A stretch of DNA of 46,056 nt from SHYQ01 sp041674525. GTDB lineage: Bacteria > Chloroflexota > Dehalococcoidia > UBA2979. The notes below the pieces were generated by a model, which made no database searches, was not told the DNA's origin, and saw only the letters and a list, made by a program, of their open reading frames with translations. The stretch's first letter is position 1. Every line of letters begins with the position of its first letter. The stretch covers positions 1 to 46,056 of the forward strand of contig JBAYVN010000014.1 of assembly GCA_041674525.1 (NCBI GenBank), in the 5' to 3' direction. Below are positions 15,925-24,457 of this stretch, in pieces. The position numbers and the translations under genes are program-made.

Positions 15925-16059
15925 GCGCGCGCTGCCCTCGACGCGCGGATCCAGATCGCCGCCACCGACACCCTCGCCGCCACGGTCGCGAACCGCATCG
16001 AAGCGACTGCGGTGGAGGGGGAGATAGGGCCGGAGGGTCGAGAGACGACGGCAAAGTAG
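15925..16059 (+). pseudogene. Decayed copy of the 3' part of the gene at 14645
   Basis: Translated in the frame ending at TAG 16057, this stretch contains ARIQIAATDTLAATVANRIEA, which closely matches AWIQLTATDTLAATVASRVEA of the protein at 14645-15061. DNA identity over the best 66 bases (from about 14945 and 15947) is roughly 80-85% by eye. No start codon, SD or 5' portion is present. It is a remnant of a duplication or of a second, mostly deleted paralogue. It abuts the stop of the HEPN-like gene. Confidence 0.7.
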
Positions 16060-16110
16060 GCTGGACGCCCCCCCGGTGAGGACGTTCGTTCGAAATGAGG
16101 GGAGGCCGCC

Positions 16111-16914
16111 TTGACCCAAGTCGAAACGGTGGCGCTTTGGATCTCAATCATCGGCGGAACCGCGGGAGTGGCACTGTCGATCTTCGCCATCATCTTCGCT
16201 ATCTGAGTTAACGACCGCGCGGATCGGATCAACACGGCAACGATCCAGTCGCTGCAACGCATTGACCAGAACGTCACGAACTTGTCCGTGCAGACGCAGG
16301 ACCTTATTCGCGCCGCATGGGAGAAGATGCTCGCCAACGTCGGAGCTCCTGAAGTTCCGTCCCCCGCCAATGACGTTACCGCGATCGCATCGGGGATCGT
16401 GGCCGAGGTCCGCGCGGACCTTCAGGCGGACGCGAACCGCGAAGGTCCCGCAGCAATTGCCGCGCTCGCGGAACGGCTCGAGAGACTCTCTGACTCAGTG
16501 CAAGGGGCCCTGAACGCCGCACAGTCGTCCGGGGACATCTCGGTCGACGCGATGAAGGAGGCCTTGGAACTGCTCTCCGCTCCGGCTCAAGCGATCGCTC
16601 AAGTAATCGCCGGAGGGGGACATCTGACCTCGCGCGAGTACCTCTTACTCACCGACGCCACCGAGACGAGCGACGCACTAGGTGAACTGCGTCGCGAGGG
16701 ACTACTGGTGCCACTCGCTGGTTATCAGGCCGACGGCACTGAGGACCCGACGCCCGTCTACTACTTCCCGCCAGGGATGAGTGATTCACTTCAGGTGGCT
16801 GCCCTCCTGAACCGCGCCCCCTTCGGAGATCTCCTAGAAGTCCGGCGCAAGTTAAGAGAGGTCGGCTACATCGAGCGGACCCGCGCGTTTCAGGACGAGA
16901 TGGACGGTACGTAG
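16111..16914 (+). pseudogene. Membrane-anchored protein gene interrupted by an in-frame TGA
   Basis: A strong SD (AGGGGAGG, 16098-16105, spacing 5) precedes TTG 16111, which opens a short N-terminus and a membrane helix (LWISIIGGTAGVALSIFAII). At 16204-16206 the frame hits TGA. The same frame then runs open to TAG at 16912-16914, giving about 236 more codons (after VNDRAD, a helical stretch with IQSLQRIDQNV, then an Ala-rich helix and a winged-helix-like C-terminus). The join fits one protein in which TGA replaces a sense codon, perhaps Trp. No good start or SD follows the TGA. It could be a recent nonsense mutation, a sequencing error or readthrough. GC content looks visibly lower than in the flanks, which suggests transfer. 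Function unknown. Confidence 0.65.
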
Positions 16915-16973
16915 CGACGTCCAGCGTACGCGCGTTGCCGCCGCAGCGTGCCGCGCGTCTTGATGCGCGCCCC

Positions 16974-18719
16974 CTAATACCCCCGGTACTTCGTAGCCAG
17001 CGGCAGGCGGCGGTCGCGGCCGAAGGCGCGGGGGGTGATCTTCACGCAGGGGGCGGACTGGCGGCGCTTGTACTCGTTGCGGTTCACCATGTCGATGACA
17101 CGCTTCGCCGTCGCCTCGTCGTGGCCGAGGGCGACGATCGCTTCCAGCGACAGGTCGTCCTCCACGTAGGCCTCGATGATCGGGTCGAGCACCTCGTACG
17201 GCGGGAGAGAGTCGGTGTCGAGCTGCCCGGCGCGCAGCTCCGCCGAGGGGGGCTTGTCGATCGAGCTCTGCGGGATCACCTCGGACACCGTGTTGCGGTA
17301 CCGCGCGAGCTTCCAGACCAGGGTCTTCGGGACGTCCTTGATCACCGCGAAGCCGCCCACCATGTCGCCGTACAGCGTGGCATAGCCGCAGGCGTACTCC
17401 GACTTGTTGCCGGTGGTCAGCACCATCGACCGCGGAGCGTGGTTGGAGAGTGCCATCACCAGCAGCCCGCGGATGCGCGACTGCACGTTCTCGCCCGCGG
17501 TGCCCCAGTCCCCGGCGGCGGGCCCCCCCGCGCCGAGCTCCGGCGCGAGGGTGTCCAGCGCGGCGGCGTGCATCGCCTCGATGGGCATCGAGATCGTGCG
17601 GATGCCCAGCCGCTGCGCCAGGTCCACGGCGTCCGCCACGGAGCCCTCGGACGAGTAGCGCGAGGGCAACGACACCCCGGTGACGTGCTCCGCACCGAGC
17701 GCGTCGACAGCGATCGCCCCGACGATCGCAGAGTCGATGCCCCCCGACAGAGCCACGTACACGTGCTCGAAGCCGCTCTTCCGCACGTAGTCGCGCGTCC
17801 CGATCACCAGCGCGTCGTACGTCTCCGCCAGCGCGTCGGGGGGCTCGGTGCCCCGCATCGCGAGCGCCGGGCGCGACGCATCCGCGGGCTCCTCGGAGAC
17901 CCACACCTCCTCGGCGAAGGCGTGCGAACCGGCCTCGCGCATGCGGCGCAGCCGGGAGTCGTGGAGCTGGCGCTGCACGATCGCCTCGATCGGGATGTCC
18001 ACGACGACGAGGTCCTCCTGCATCGAGGCCCCGCGCGCCATCACCGCCCCGGTGGCGTCGAACACCAGCGAGTTGCCGTCGAAGACCAGCTCGTCCTGCC
18101 CGCCCACCTGGTTCACGTACGCCAGCGCCACGGTGTTGTCCGCCGCGCGCGTCGCCAGCATGCGCTCGCGGTCGCGCGTCTTGCCGGCGTAGAACGGCGA
18201 GGCGTTGATGTTCACGATCACGCGCGCCCCGGCGACTGCCTCGTCGCTGATCGGGCCGGCGGGATACCACGCGTCCTCGCAGACCGTGATCCCGACCTGC
18301 ACGCCCGCGATCGTCACCACCAGCGGCGTGTCGCCGGGGTGGAAGTAGCGGTCCTCGTCGAACACGCCGTAGTTCGGCAGGTGCTGCTTGTGGTACATCG
18401 CCACGATGTCGCCGTCCTCGATCACGGCGGCGGCGTTGTACAGGTGCCGGTCGAACTCCACGCAGCCCACGATCAGCGCCGGGAGCCCCCGCGCCTCCTC
18501 GGCGAGGCGCTCCAGGCTCTCCTGCGCCGCCTCGATGAACGAGGAGCGGAGGAGCTGGTCCTCCGGGGGGTACCCGGTGATCGCCATCTCGGGGAACGCC
18601 ACCACGTCCGCGCCCTGCGCCGCCGCCCGGCGCGCCGCGTCCAGGATGCGCTCGCGGTTGCCATCGAGGTCGCCGACGGTGGTGTTGATCTGAGCGAGCG
18701 CGACGCGAAGGATGTGCAA
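16974..18719 (-). CDS. nadE: Glutamine-dependent NAD+ synthetase
   Basis: The 581-residue enzyme makes NAD+ from nicotinate adenine dinucleotide, ATP and glutamine. The N-terminal nitrilase-type glutaminase (about 1-270) has the triad Glu44 (FPEMAITGYPPEDQL), Lys111 (YHKQHLPNYG) and Cys147 (ITVCEDAW). The C-terminal synthetase has the ATP-pyrophosphatase loop SGGIDSA (325-331) and TTGNKSE. TTG 18719 has a GGGAG SD at 7 bases and the family's usual N-terminus. The open frame extends much further upstream without homology and was trimmed. The gene is not linked to other NAD genes. Confidence 0.96.
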   Translation of the reverse strand: MHILRVALAQINTTVGDLDGNRERILDAARRAAAQGADVVAFPEMAITGYPPEDQLLRSSFIEAAQESLERLAEEARGLPALIVGCVEFDRHLYNAAAVIEDGDIVAMYHKQHLPNYGVFDEDRYFHPGDTPLVVTIAGVQVGITVCEDAWYPAGPISDEAVAGARVIVNINASPFYAGKTRDRERMLATRAADNTVALAYVNQVGGQDELVFDGNSLVFDATGAVMARGASMQEDLVVVDIPIEAIVQRQLHDSRLRRMREAGSHAFAEEVWVSEEPADASRPALAMRGTEPPDALAETYDALVIGTRDYVRKSGFEHVYVALSGGIDSAIVGAIAVDALGAEHVTGVSLPSRYSSEGSVADAVDLAQRLGIRTISMPIEAMHAAALDTLAPELGAGGPAAGDWGTAGENVQSRIRGLLVMALSNHAPRSMVLTTGNKSEYACGYATLYGDMVGGFAVIKDVPKTLVWKLARYRNTVSEVIPQSSIDKPPSAELRAGQLDTDSLPPYEVLDPIIEAYVEDDLSLEAIVALGHDEATAKRVIDMVNRNEYKRRQSAPCVKITPRAFGRDRRLPLATKYRGY

Positions 18720-18941
18720 GCGGCGACTCCCGGGCTGCCCGGCGCGGCACGCGCCTGGGATGTTCACACAGTAAGCGTACCGAATACGCAAACTCTCCAG
18801 CCTCGATGGTAGGAGCCCGCGCCTCGGGGCGTCAATCGGGACGAGCGGACCCCTGCGAGTGGCAATGCTAGATTGAACGCAGCCCGCCGCGCGCTCGCGT
18901 CGCGACGCCGGCGCGGGCCATGTCGCGTCAGGCGGTTCGGA

Positions 18942-20222
18942 ATGCCGGCTCCCCGCACCCCTCGATGGCTGCTCGCGGCGGCGCTGCTCGTGGCCGTGCT
19001 GCTGTCGCTCGCGGCGGCGCCCCGCCCGGCGCTCGCGGACGCCGCGGAGCCGCCGAACGGGATGATCGTGTGGCTGCAGATCCGCACGCCGAAGACGGAC
19101 GTGACGTGCACCGGGTTCATGGTCGGGCCGCACACCATTGCCACGGCGGCGCACTGCCTGTACAATCCGGAGTTCGGCGGCTGGGCGAGCAGCGCCTTCG
19201 TCACGCCGGGCATCGACGGCCTGAACGCGCCGTTCGGCACCGAGTGGGCCACCTCGTTCGACGTCAGCCCCTCGTGGGTCCAGACGCTGCGCCTGAACGC
19301 CGATTACGGCGTCATCACGCTCGGCTCGGACGCCCTGGGCACCGCCACCGGCTGGTTCGACGTCTCGACGCCGTCGGACTCGGAGCTGGGCACGGGCGTC
19401 TTCGCCTCGGCGGGGTACGGGACCAGCGGACAGTACGGCACGCTCTGGCGCATGCCCCGCCCGCAACTGCTGGCCGACTACGACGAGGACTTCCTCGCCT
19501 ACAACTGGGGCACCACGACCGGTGAGAGCGGCGCGCCGATCTTCGATCCGGTCCCGGCAGGCCGCTACCGCGCCGTGGGCCTGATCAAGGGCGCGTTCAC
19601 CTCGCCCGGGGAGCGCGCCGAGTTCGGCCTGCGCATGACCGCCGACATGGTGCGGTTCTACCGCGACCGGGCGAGCGGCCCCCCGGCCGCCCCGGTACAG
19701 CAGACGATCCCCACGCTGTTCACCGGAGCGGTGGGCGTCCCCGTGCGCATCAGCAGTCCCGTCACGCGCGCGAACACGCCCTCCGTGCTGCAGTCCTCCG
19801 CCGACCAGGTGACATGGACCACGGTCGCCGCCGCCAGCACGGACGCACGAGGCGTCGCGACGTACACCGTGACGCCGGCGGACACCCGCTACTACCGCGT
19901 GGTGGTGCAGGGCATCGGCACGGGCCGCGTGGGGCGAGGGTTCGTGACCCCCGCGCCGACCTCCGGTCCCGGCGGTGGCGGATTCGCCTCCGCCCCGGCG
20001 TACTCCTCGTCGCGCGTCGCGCTCGCGGTATTCCAGGGCGGCAGCGTCGAGGACCTCAACGTCGCGCTGGTGAACGCGGGCGCCCGGGCTGCGTGGGTGC
20101 AGAGCGCCGCCGGCGAATGGCGGCTGTACGTCGCCGGCGGCACGTTCGTGAACGATGCGTTCCTGGATGCGTTCCCCGCGGGCTTCGCGACGGCGACACC
20201 GATGACCCTGGTGGGCGCCTGA
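18942..20222 (+). CDS. Secreted trypsin-like serine protease with C-terminal beta domains
   Basis: The 426-residue protein has a signal peptide (Arg-rich start, hydrophobic 9-28, probable cleavage after ALA near residue 32). The S1/V8-like protease domain (about 35-240) has the triad His71 (TAAHC), Asp121 (NADYGVITL) and Ser196 (GESGAP), with Cys56 and Cys72 possibly bridged. An Ig-like or fibronectin-like domain follows (about 245-330). A Gly-rich linker then leads to a C-terminal module of about 75 residues that may mediate surface attachment or binding. ATG 18942 is preferred over an upstream TTG at 18873 because it gives a normal signal peptide. Substrate is unknown. Confidence 0.88.
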   Translation: MPAPRTPRWLLAAALLVAVLLSLAAAPRPALADAAEPPNGMIVWLQIRTPKTDVTCTGFMVGPHTIATAAHCLYNPEFGGWASSAFVTPGIDGLNAPFGTEWATSFDVSPSWVQTLRLNADYGVITLGSDALGTATGWFDVSTPSDSELGTGVFASAGYGTSGQYGTLWRMPRPQLLADYDEDFLAYNWGTTTGESGAPIFDPVPAGRYRAVGLIKGAFTSPGERAEFGLRMTADMVRFYRDRASGPPAAPVQQTIPTLFTGAVGVPVRISSPVTRANTPSVLQSSADQVTWTTVAAASTDARGVATYTVTPADTRYYRVVVQGIGTGRVGRGFVTPAPTSGPGGGGFASAPAYSSSRVALAVFQGGSVEDLNVALVNAGARAAWVQSAAGEWRLYVAGGTFVNDAFLDAFPAGFATATPMTLVGA

Positions 20223-20394
20223 GCCCGGCCTCCCGGGTCGCTCTGGCGGGAGACCGGTCCCCGTAGCCGACGACGCTCCCCTGCGGCACACTGGGATCAC
20301 CCACCTGGACGAATCGCACCAGAACCGGGCCCGCGTGCAACATCGTGCCCGCCCGATGTCTGCGGTGCGGCAGGCGCGCAGCCCGGAGGCGACC

Positions 20395-21318
20395 ATGCTC
20401 AGCCCTGACCTGCTGCGCGCGACCACAGAGGGCGTCGTCACGGCACACGGCAGCATCCCCCCGGGGATGCCGTGGTGGCAGGCGTGGAGCTTCGATCCCG
20501 CGCTGATCGTGCCCGTGGCGATCGTCGGCTGGTTCTACCTGCGCGGGCTGCGCCGCTGGGAGCACCGCAGCCGCGAGCACCCGTGGTGGCGCACCGCCCT
20601 CTTCGCCACGGGCCTCGGCATCTACGTGCTGTCGATGGAATCGCCGGTGGACCGCCTGGGCGCGCACCACTTCTCGATGCACATGGTGCAGCACGAGCTG
20701 GTGATGACGTACGCCGTCCCGCTGATGCTCCTCGGCGCCCCGACCACGCCGCTGCTGCGGGGGATGCCGGGGTGGATGCGCCAGGGCATCGTGCGTCCGC
20801 TGGCCGGCCGCGCGGCGACGAGGTGGGCGTACCGCGCGCTGACCCATCCGGCGGTCACGATCTTCCTGATGACGGTGGTGGTCTGGTCGTGGCACCTGGT
20901 TCCCGGGTGGTGGGAGGCGTCCCTGGCCGATCAGAAGGTGCATGACGTGCAGCACGTCTCGTTCACGCTGGTGAGCTTGCTCTTCTGGTGGAACGTGATC
21001 GATCCGAAGCCTCTGCACTCTCGGATCGCGCACCTGCCGCGCGTGCTGTACATCTTCGCGGGCACGATTCCGAAGCACGTGCTGGCGGCGATGCTCACCT
21101 TCGCCCCGCACACATTCTACCCGACGTACGAGACGGTGCGGCGCGTCCTGCCCATCGACCCCGCGTCCGATCAGCAGCTCGCGGGCGTGATCATGTGGGT
21201 GCCCAGCGAGGCGATCACGCTGATCGCCATGGCCATCGTCTTCTTCACATGGCTGCGCATCGGCGAGCGCCGCCAGCGGCGCGCCGACGCCGAGCGCTAC
21301 GGGAGCCCGGCGCTCTAG
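20395..21318 (+). CDS. ctaG: Cytochrome c oxidase assembly factor CtaG (caa3 type)
   Basis: This 307-residue polytopic protein matches the caa3-type CtaG family, associated with assembly of the oxidase copper centre. Seven or so membrane segments are visible. Conserved His/Met-rich stretches include HHFSMHMVQHELVM, HDVQHVSF and KHVLAAMLTFAPHTFY. ATG 20395 has a GGAGG SD with 5-base spacing; upstream in-frame starts lack one. It converges on the cytochrome c oxidase operon, consistent with a role in maturing that enzyme. Confidence 0.9.
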   Translation: MLSPDLLRATTEGVVTAHGSIPPGMPWWQAWSFDPALIVPVAIVGWFYLRGLRRWEHRSREHPWWRTALFATGLGIYVLSMESPVDRLGAHHFSMHMVQHELVMTYAVPLMLLGAPTTPLLRGMPGWMRQGIVRPLAGRAATRWAYRALTHPAVTIFLMTVVVWSWHLVPGWWEASLADQKVHDVQHVSFTLVSLLFWWNVIDPKPLHSRIAHLPRVLYIFAGTIPKHVLAAMLTFAPHTFYPTYETVRRVLPIDPASDQQLAGVIMWVPSEAITLIAMAIVFFTWLRIGERRQRRADAERYGSPAL

Positions 21319-21379
21319 CGGCGCGGCGAGTCACCAGGCACCTCGAACCGTGCACGCGCGTCACGTCGTGACACGGCGA

Positions 21380-21400
21380 GGCCCGGCGGTGAGCCGGGCC
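21380..21400. terminator. GC-rich hairpin between convergent ctaG and oxidase operon
   Basis: A perfect 8-bp stem, GGCCCGGC (21380-21387) with GCCGGGCC (21393-21400), and a 5-base loop lie between the two convergent transcription units. There is no T-tract on either side, but the position suits a shared terminator. Confidence 0.45.
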
Positions 21401-21402
21401 CC

Positions 21403-21447
21403 GCGTGGCGTGCGTGGCGTGCGTGGCGTGCGTGGCGTGCGTGGTGT
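21403..21447. repeat. 9-bp tandem repeat, five copies
   Basis: The unit GCGTGGCGT occurs four times without change (21403-21438) and a fifth time with one substitution (GCGTGGTGT, 21439-21447). It is non-coding and sits between a hairpin and the end of the subunit IV gene. Confidence 0.9.
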
Positions 21448-21477
21448 GCGCTTTGTGCCGGGCGTGCGACCGCGGGG

Positions 21478-21903
21478 CTAGCGAGCGGGAGTCGTCCCCG
21501 GTGCAGGCGCCGCAGGCGCCGCGGCCGGCTCCGTGACGCTCGTCTTGCCGCCGCCGACCACGTCCGTGCCGTCGTTCCAGAAGATGGCGCTCAGAGTGAT
21601 GATGATCCCCGCCCCCAGCACCAGGCCGAACGCGAAGAGCCGCGTCAGCAGTCCGTGCTCGAAGCGCAGATGCATGAACATCGCCACCACGACGGCGAAC
21701 TTGAACGCGGAGAGCACCAGCAGCACCGGGACCAACGTGCCGCCGAGGATGTGCGCGTTGTAGGACGCCCAGAGCTCCACGGCGGTCACCACCGTGAGCA
21801 CGAGGCCGATCATCACGTATTCGCGGATCGTGGTGGGCGGGTGCTCGTCGTGCGCGCCGGAGTGGGCCGGGCCGGATGCCGCGACGTGTGCCTCGTTGCT
21901 CAT
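21478..21903 (-). CDS. ctaF: Cytochrome c oxidase subunit IV
   Basis: The 141-residue protein has three membrane helices, including ELWASYN, VLLVLSAFKFAVVVAMFMHLRFE and a third helix ending in WNDG, typical of the small subunit IV of bacterial aa3/caa3 oxidases. The N-terminus is His/Pro-rich and the C-terminus ends in an Ala/Pro tail. It has a GGAGG SD with 4-base spacing and is the last gene of the oxidase operon, 26 bases after subunit III. The symbol follows the common cta naming. Confidence 0.85.
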   Translation of the reverse strand: MSNEAHVAASGPAHSGAHDEHPPTTIREYVMIGLVLTVVTAVELWASYNAHILGGTLVPVLLVLSAFKFAVVVAMFMHLRFEHGLLTRLFAFGLVLGAGIIITLSAIFWNDGTDVVGGGKTSVTEPAAAPAAPAPGTTPAR

Positions 21904-21929
21904 GGGACCTCCGATCGGGTCGGGCCGGG

Positions 21930-22529
21930 TCAGTTGTTCGGGATCAGGTACACGATCGTGAAGATCACGATCCAGACGATGTCGACGAAGTGCCAGTACA
22001 GCCCGGCGATGTCCACGTGCAGCGCGCGCTCACGCCCGAGGCCAGTTCGGCGGTTGGCGGCGAGCAGCAACGACAGAAGGTAGAGCACGCCGACGAACAC
22101 GTGCGTTCCGTGGAAGCCCGTCAGCACGAAGAACGTGGTGCCGAACTGGTTGGTGGTCAGCCCCAACCCCTCGTGCACGAATGAGGCGAACTCGTAGGCC
22201 TGGAAGCCGAGGAAGCCGAGCCCGAGCACGATCGTGGCGAGCAGCATCGCCTTCATCATGCCGAGGCGCCCGTGCTGCGCGCCGTATACCGCCAGCACCA
22301 TGGTCAGCGAGCTCATCAGCAGGACGAACGTGCTGGCGGAGGTCACCGGGATGTTGAGGATCTCCGCCGGCGTCGGTCCCGAGATCGAGTCGCCCTTGAA
22401 GATGAGGTACGTGGAAATCAGACTGCCGAAGAAGAGACACTCCGATGCGAGGAAGATCCACATCAGCACCTTCCGGCTGTCGATGCCGGTGGAGGTGGGG
22501 TGCTGGGTCTCGTGCGTGGCTGCTGCCAT
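21930..22529 (-). CDS. ctaE: Cytochrome c oxidase subunit III
   Basis: The 199-residue protein is the short, five-helix form of subunit III found in bacterial caa3-type oxidases. Recognisable segments are MWIFLASECLFFGSLISTYL, GFHGTHVFVGVLYLLSLL and the C-terminal YWHFVDIVWIVIF. The product stabilises the catalytic core and may help proton uptake. A GGAG SD precedes the ATG by 8 bases. It lies 48 bases after subunit I and 26 before subunit IV. Confidence 0.95.
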   Translation of the reverse strand: MAAATHETQHPTSTGIDSRKVLMWIFLASECLFFGSLISTYLIFKGDSISGPTPAEILNIPVTSASTFVLLMSSLTMVLAVYGAQHGRLGMMKAMLLATIVLGLGFLGFQAYEFASFVHEGLGLTTNQFGTTFFVLTGFHGTHVFVGVLYLLSLLLAANRRTGLGRERALHVDIAGLYWHFVDIVWIVIFTIVYLIPNN

Positions 22530-22577
22530 CTCTACGCTCCTGCTCGCGGCTGTGCGCGGTTCCTTGAACGCTGCCGG

Positions 22578-24380
22578 CTAATCGGTGGGCTCCAGCGCCC
22601 AGCCCCACACCCCGAAGATCGCCGTCGCGACGCCGAGCGCGGCCACGGCGAGGTGCGACATGGCGCCGATCGCCAGCAACAGCACGCCCAGCCCGAGGAT
22701 CAGCGGGTAGTAGGACGGCGGCGGCATGTGGATGTGCAGGTGCTCCGGCACGGGGGCCGGGGCGATGTTGTGGTCGCGCGCGTACCACAACGGGTCGCGG
22801 TCGCGGACATCCGGGATCACATCGAAGTCATGTGCCGGCGGCGGCGACGAGGTCGACCACTCCAGCGTCGCGCCGCCCCACGGGTCGTTCCCCGCATCGG
22901 CGGGGCGCCGCATGGTCTTCAGGAAGTTGATCACGAAGACGAGCACGCCAAGTGCGATCGTGTACGACCCGATGGTCGCGACCATGTTCCACTTGTCCCA
23001 GCCCAGGTCGGCGTCGTACGTGTAGATCCGTCGAGGCATCCCGGCGAGGCCCAGGAAGTGCATGGGGAAGAACGTCAGGTTCATGCCGATGAAGATCAGC
23101 CAGAAGCTGATCTTGCCCAGCGTCTCGTCCAGCAGGCGCCCGGTCATCTTCGGGAACCAGTAGTAGATACCAGCGAAGATGCCCATGATCGCGCCGCCGA
23201 AGAGCACGTAGTGCAGGTGCGCGACGACGAAGTATGAGTCCTGATGGTGCGTGTCCACGGGCGGCGAGGCGTGCATGACGCCCGAGATGCCGCCGATGGT
23301 GAACAGGGCGATGAACGCGACCGCGAAGTATGTCGCGGTGACGAAGCGGATGCTGCCGCCGTACATCGTCCCCAGCCAGTTGAAGATCTTGATGCCGGTC
23401 GGGATGCCGATCGCCATCGTGCTGGCGGAGAACACCACCTGCGGGACGGGGCCGAGGCCGGTGGTGAACATGTGGTGCGCCCAGACGCCGAAGCCGAGGA
23501 AGCCGATCGCCGCTCCCGCGAAGACGATCGCGGAGTAGCCGAACAGCGGCTTCCGGGACATCACCGGCAGCACCTCGGAGACGATGCCCATGGAGGGGAG
23601 GATGAGCACGTAGACCTCGGGGTGACCGAAGATCCAGAACAGGTGCTGCCACAGGATCGGGTCGCCGCCCGTGGACGGCGAGAAGAACGACGTGCCCCAC
23701 ACGCGGTCGAAGTAGAGCTGCAACAGCCCGACCGTCAGCACGGGCAGCGACAGGATGAGCAGGAACACCACGACCAGCGTCATCCAGATGAAGACGGGCA
23801 GCCGCATCATCGTCATGCCGGGGGCGCGCATGTTGATGATGGTGACGGCGAAGTTCAACGACGCGATCAGTGATGACAGGCCGAGCGTCAGCAGGCCGAC
23901 GACGTAGAACGTCATCCCGGAGGTCTTCGCGTACTGGATGCCGCTGAGCGGCGCGTACCCGAACCACCCGCCGTCCGGCGCGCCGCCGATGATGAAGCTG
24001 CTGTTCAGCAGGAAGCCACCGGCCAGGAAGACCCACAGTGAGAGCGCGTTCAGCCGTGGGAAGGCCACGTCGCGCGCCCCGATCTGCAGCGGGATGAAGT
24101 AGTTAAAGAAACCGGCGCCCATGGGCATGATCGCCAGGAAGATCATGGTCAGGGCGTGCATCGTGAAGAACTGGTTGTAGCGCTCGGCGTCCAGCACGGT
24201 GCCGTTCGGCACGGCCAGCTGCGTGCGCACCGCCACCGCCTCCAGGCCGCCGAGGAGGAAGAACAGGAAGCCGGAGATGGCGTAGACGGTGCCGATGCGC
24301 TTGTGGTCGACGGTGGTCAGCCACGACCAGAGGCCGGAGCCCTCCTTCTCATGCGTGATCGCGCCGATCGCGGTGGCCAT
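22578..24380 (-). CDS. ctaD: Cytochrome c oxidase subunit I
   Basis: The 600-residue core subunit reduces O2 at the haem a3-CuB site. Twelve canonical helices are present. Haem a and a3 ligands lie in MHALTM and VAHLHYVLFGG. CuB ligands lie in FGHPEVYVLILP, which includes the cross-linked His-Tyr pair, and in the following THHQDSYF. The last 70 residues add a His/Pro stretch and two hydrophobic segments, a C-terminal extension also seen in other long subunit I proteins. A GGAGG SD lies 7 bases before the ATG. It is second in the operon, 77 bases after subunit II. Confidence 0.97.
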   Translation of the reverse strand: MATAIGAITHEKEGSGLWSWLTTVDHKRIGTVYAISGFLFFLLGGLEAVAVRTQLAVPNGTVLDAERYNQFFTMHALTMIFLAIMPMGAGFFNYFIPLQIGARDVAFPRLNALSLWVFLAGGFLLNSSFIIGGAPDGGWFGYAPLSGIQYAKTSGMTFYVVGLLTLGLSSLIASLNFAVTIINMRAPGMTMMRLPVFIWMTLVVVFLLILSLPVLTVGLLQLYFDRVWGTSFFSPSTGGDPILWQHLFWIFGHPEVYVLILPSMGIVSEVLPVMSRKPLFGYSAIVFAGAAIGFLGFGVWAHHMFTTGLGPVPQVVFSASTMAIGIPTGIKIFNWLGTMYGGSIRFVTATYFAVAFIALFTIGGISGVMHASPPVDTHHQDSYFVVAHLHYVLFGGAIMGIFAGIYYWFPKMTGRLLDETLGKISFWLIFIGMNLTFFPMHFLGLAGMPRRIYTYDADLGWDKWNMVATIGSYTIALGVLVFVINFLKTMRRPADAGNDPWGGATLEWSTSSPPPAHDFDVIPDVRDRDPLWYARDHNIAPAPVPEHLHIHMPPPSYYPLILGLGVLLLAIGAMSHLAVAALGVATAIFGVWGWALEPTD

Positions 24381-24457
24381 CTAACAACCTCCAACCACGC
24401 AGCGCCCCCGGTGGGGCCGTGCGTCTTGCATCGTGTCAGCGGCGGGGCGGGGCACCG

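Noticed and set aside
16282..16914. The distal part of the TGA-interrupted gene as an independent gene starting at TTG 16282
   Set aside because: No SD precedes this TTG, and the same frame continues upstream through coding-like sequence to the TGA and beyond into a membrane helix with a strong SD.
18720..20456. Upstream extension of the NAD synthetase frame to over 1,100 codons
   Set aside because: The extra part is antisense to the serine protease gene, has no homology pattern, and the TTG at 18719 has an SD and the normal family N-terminus.
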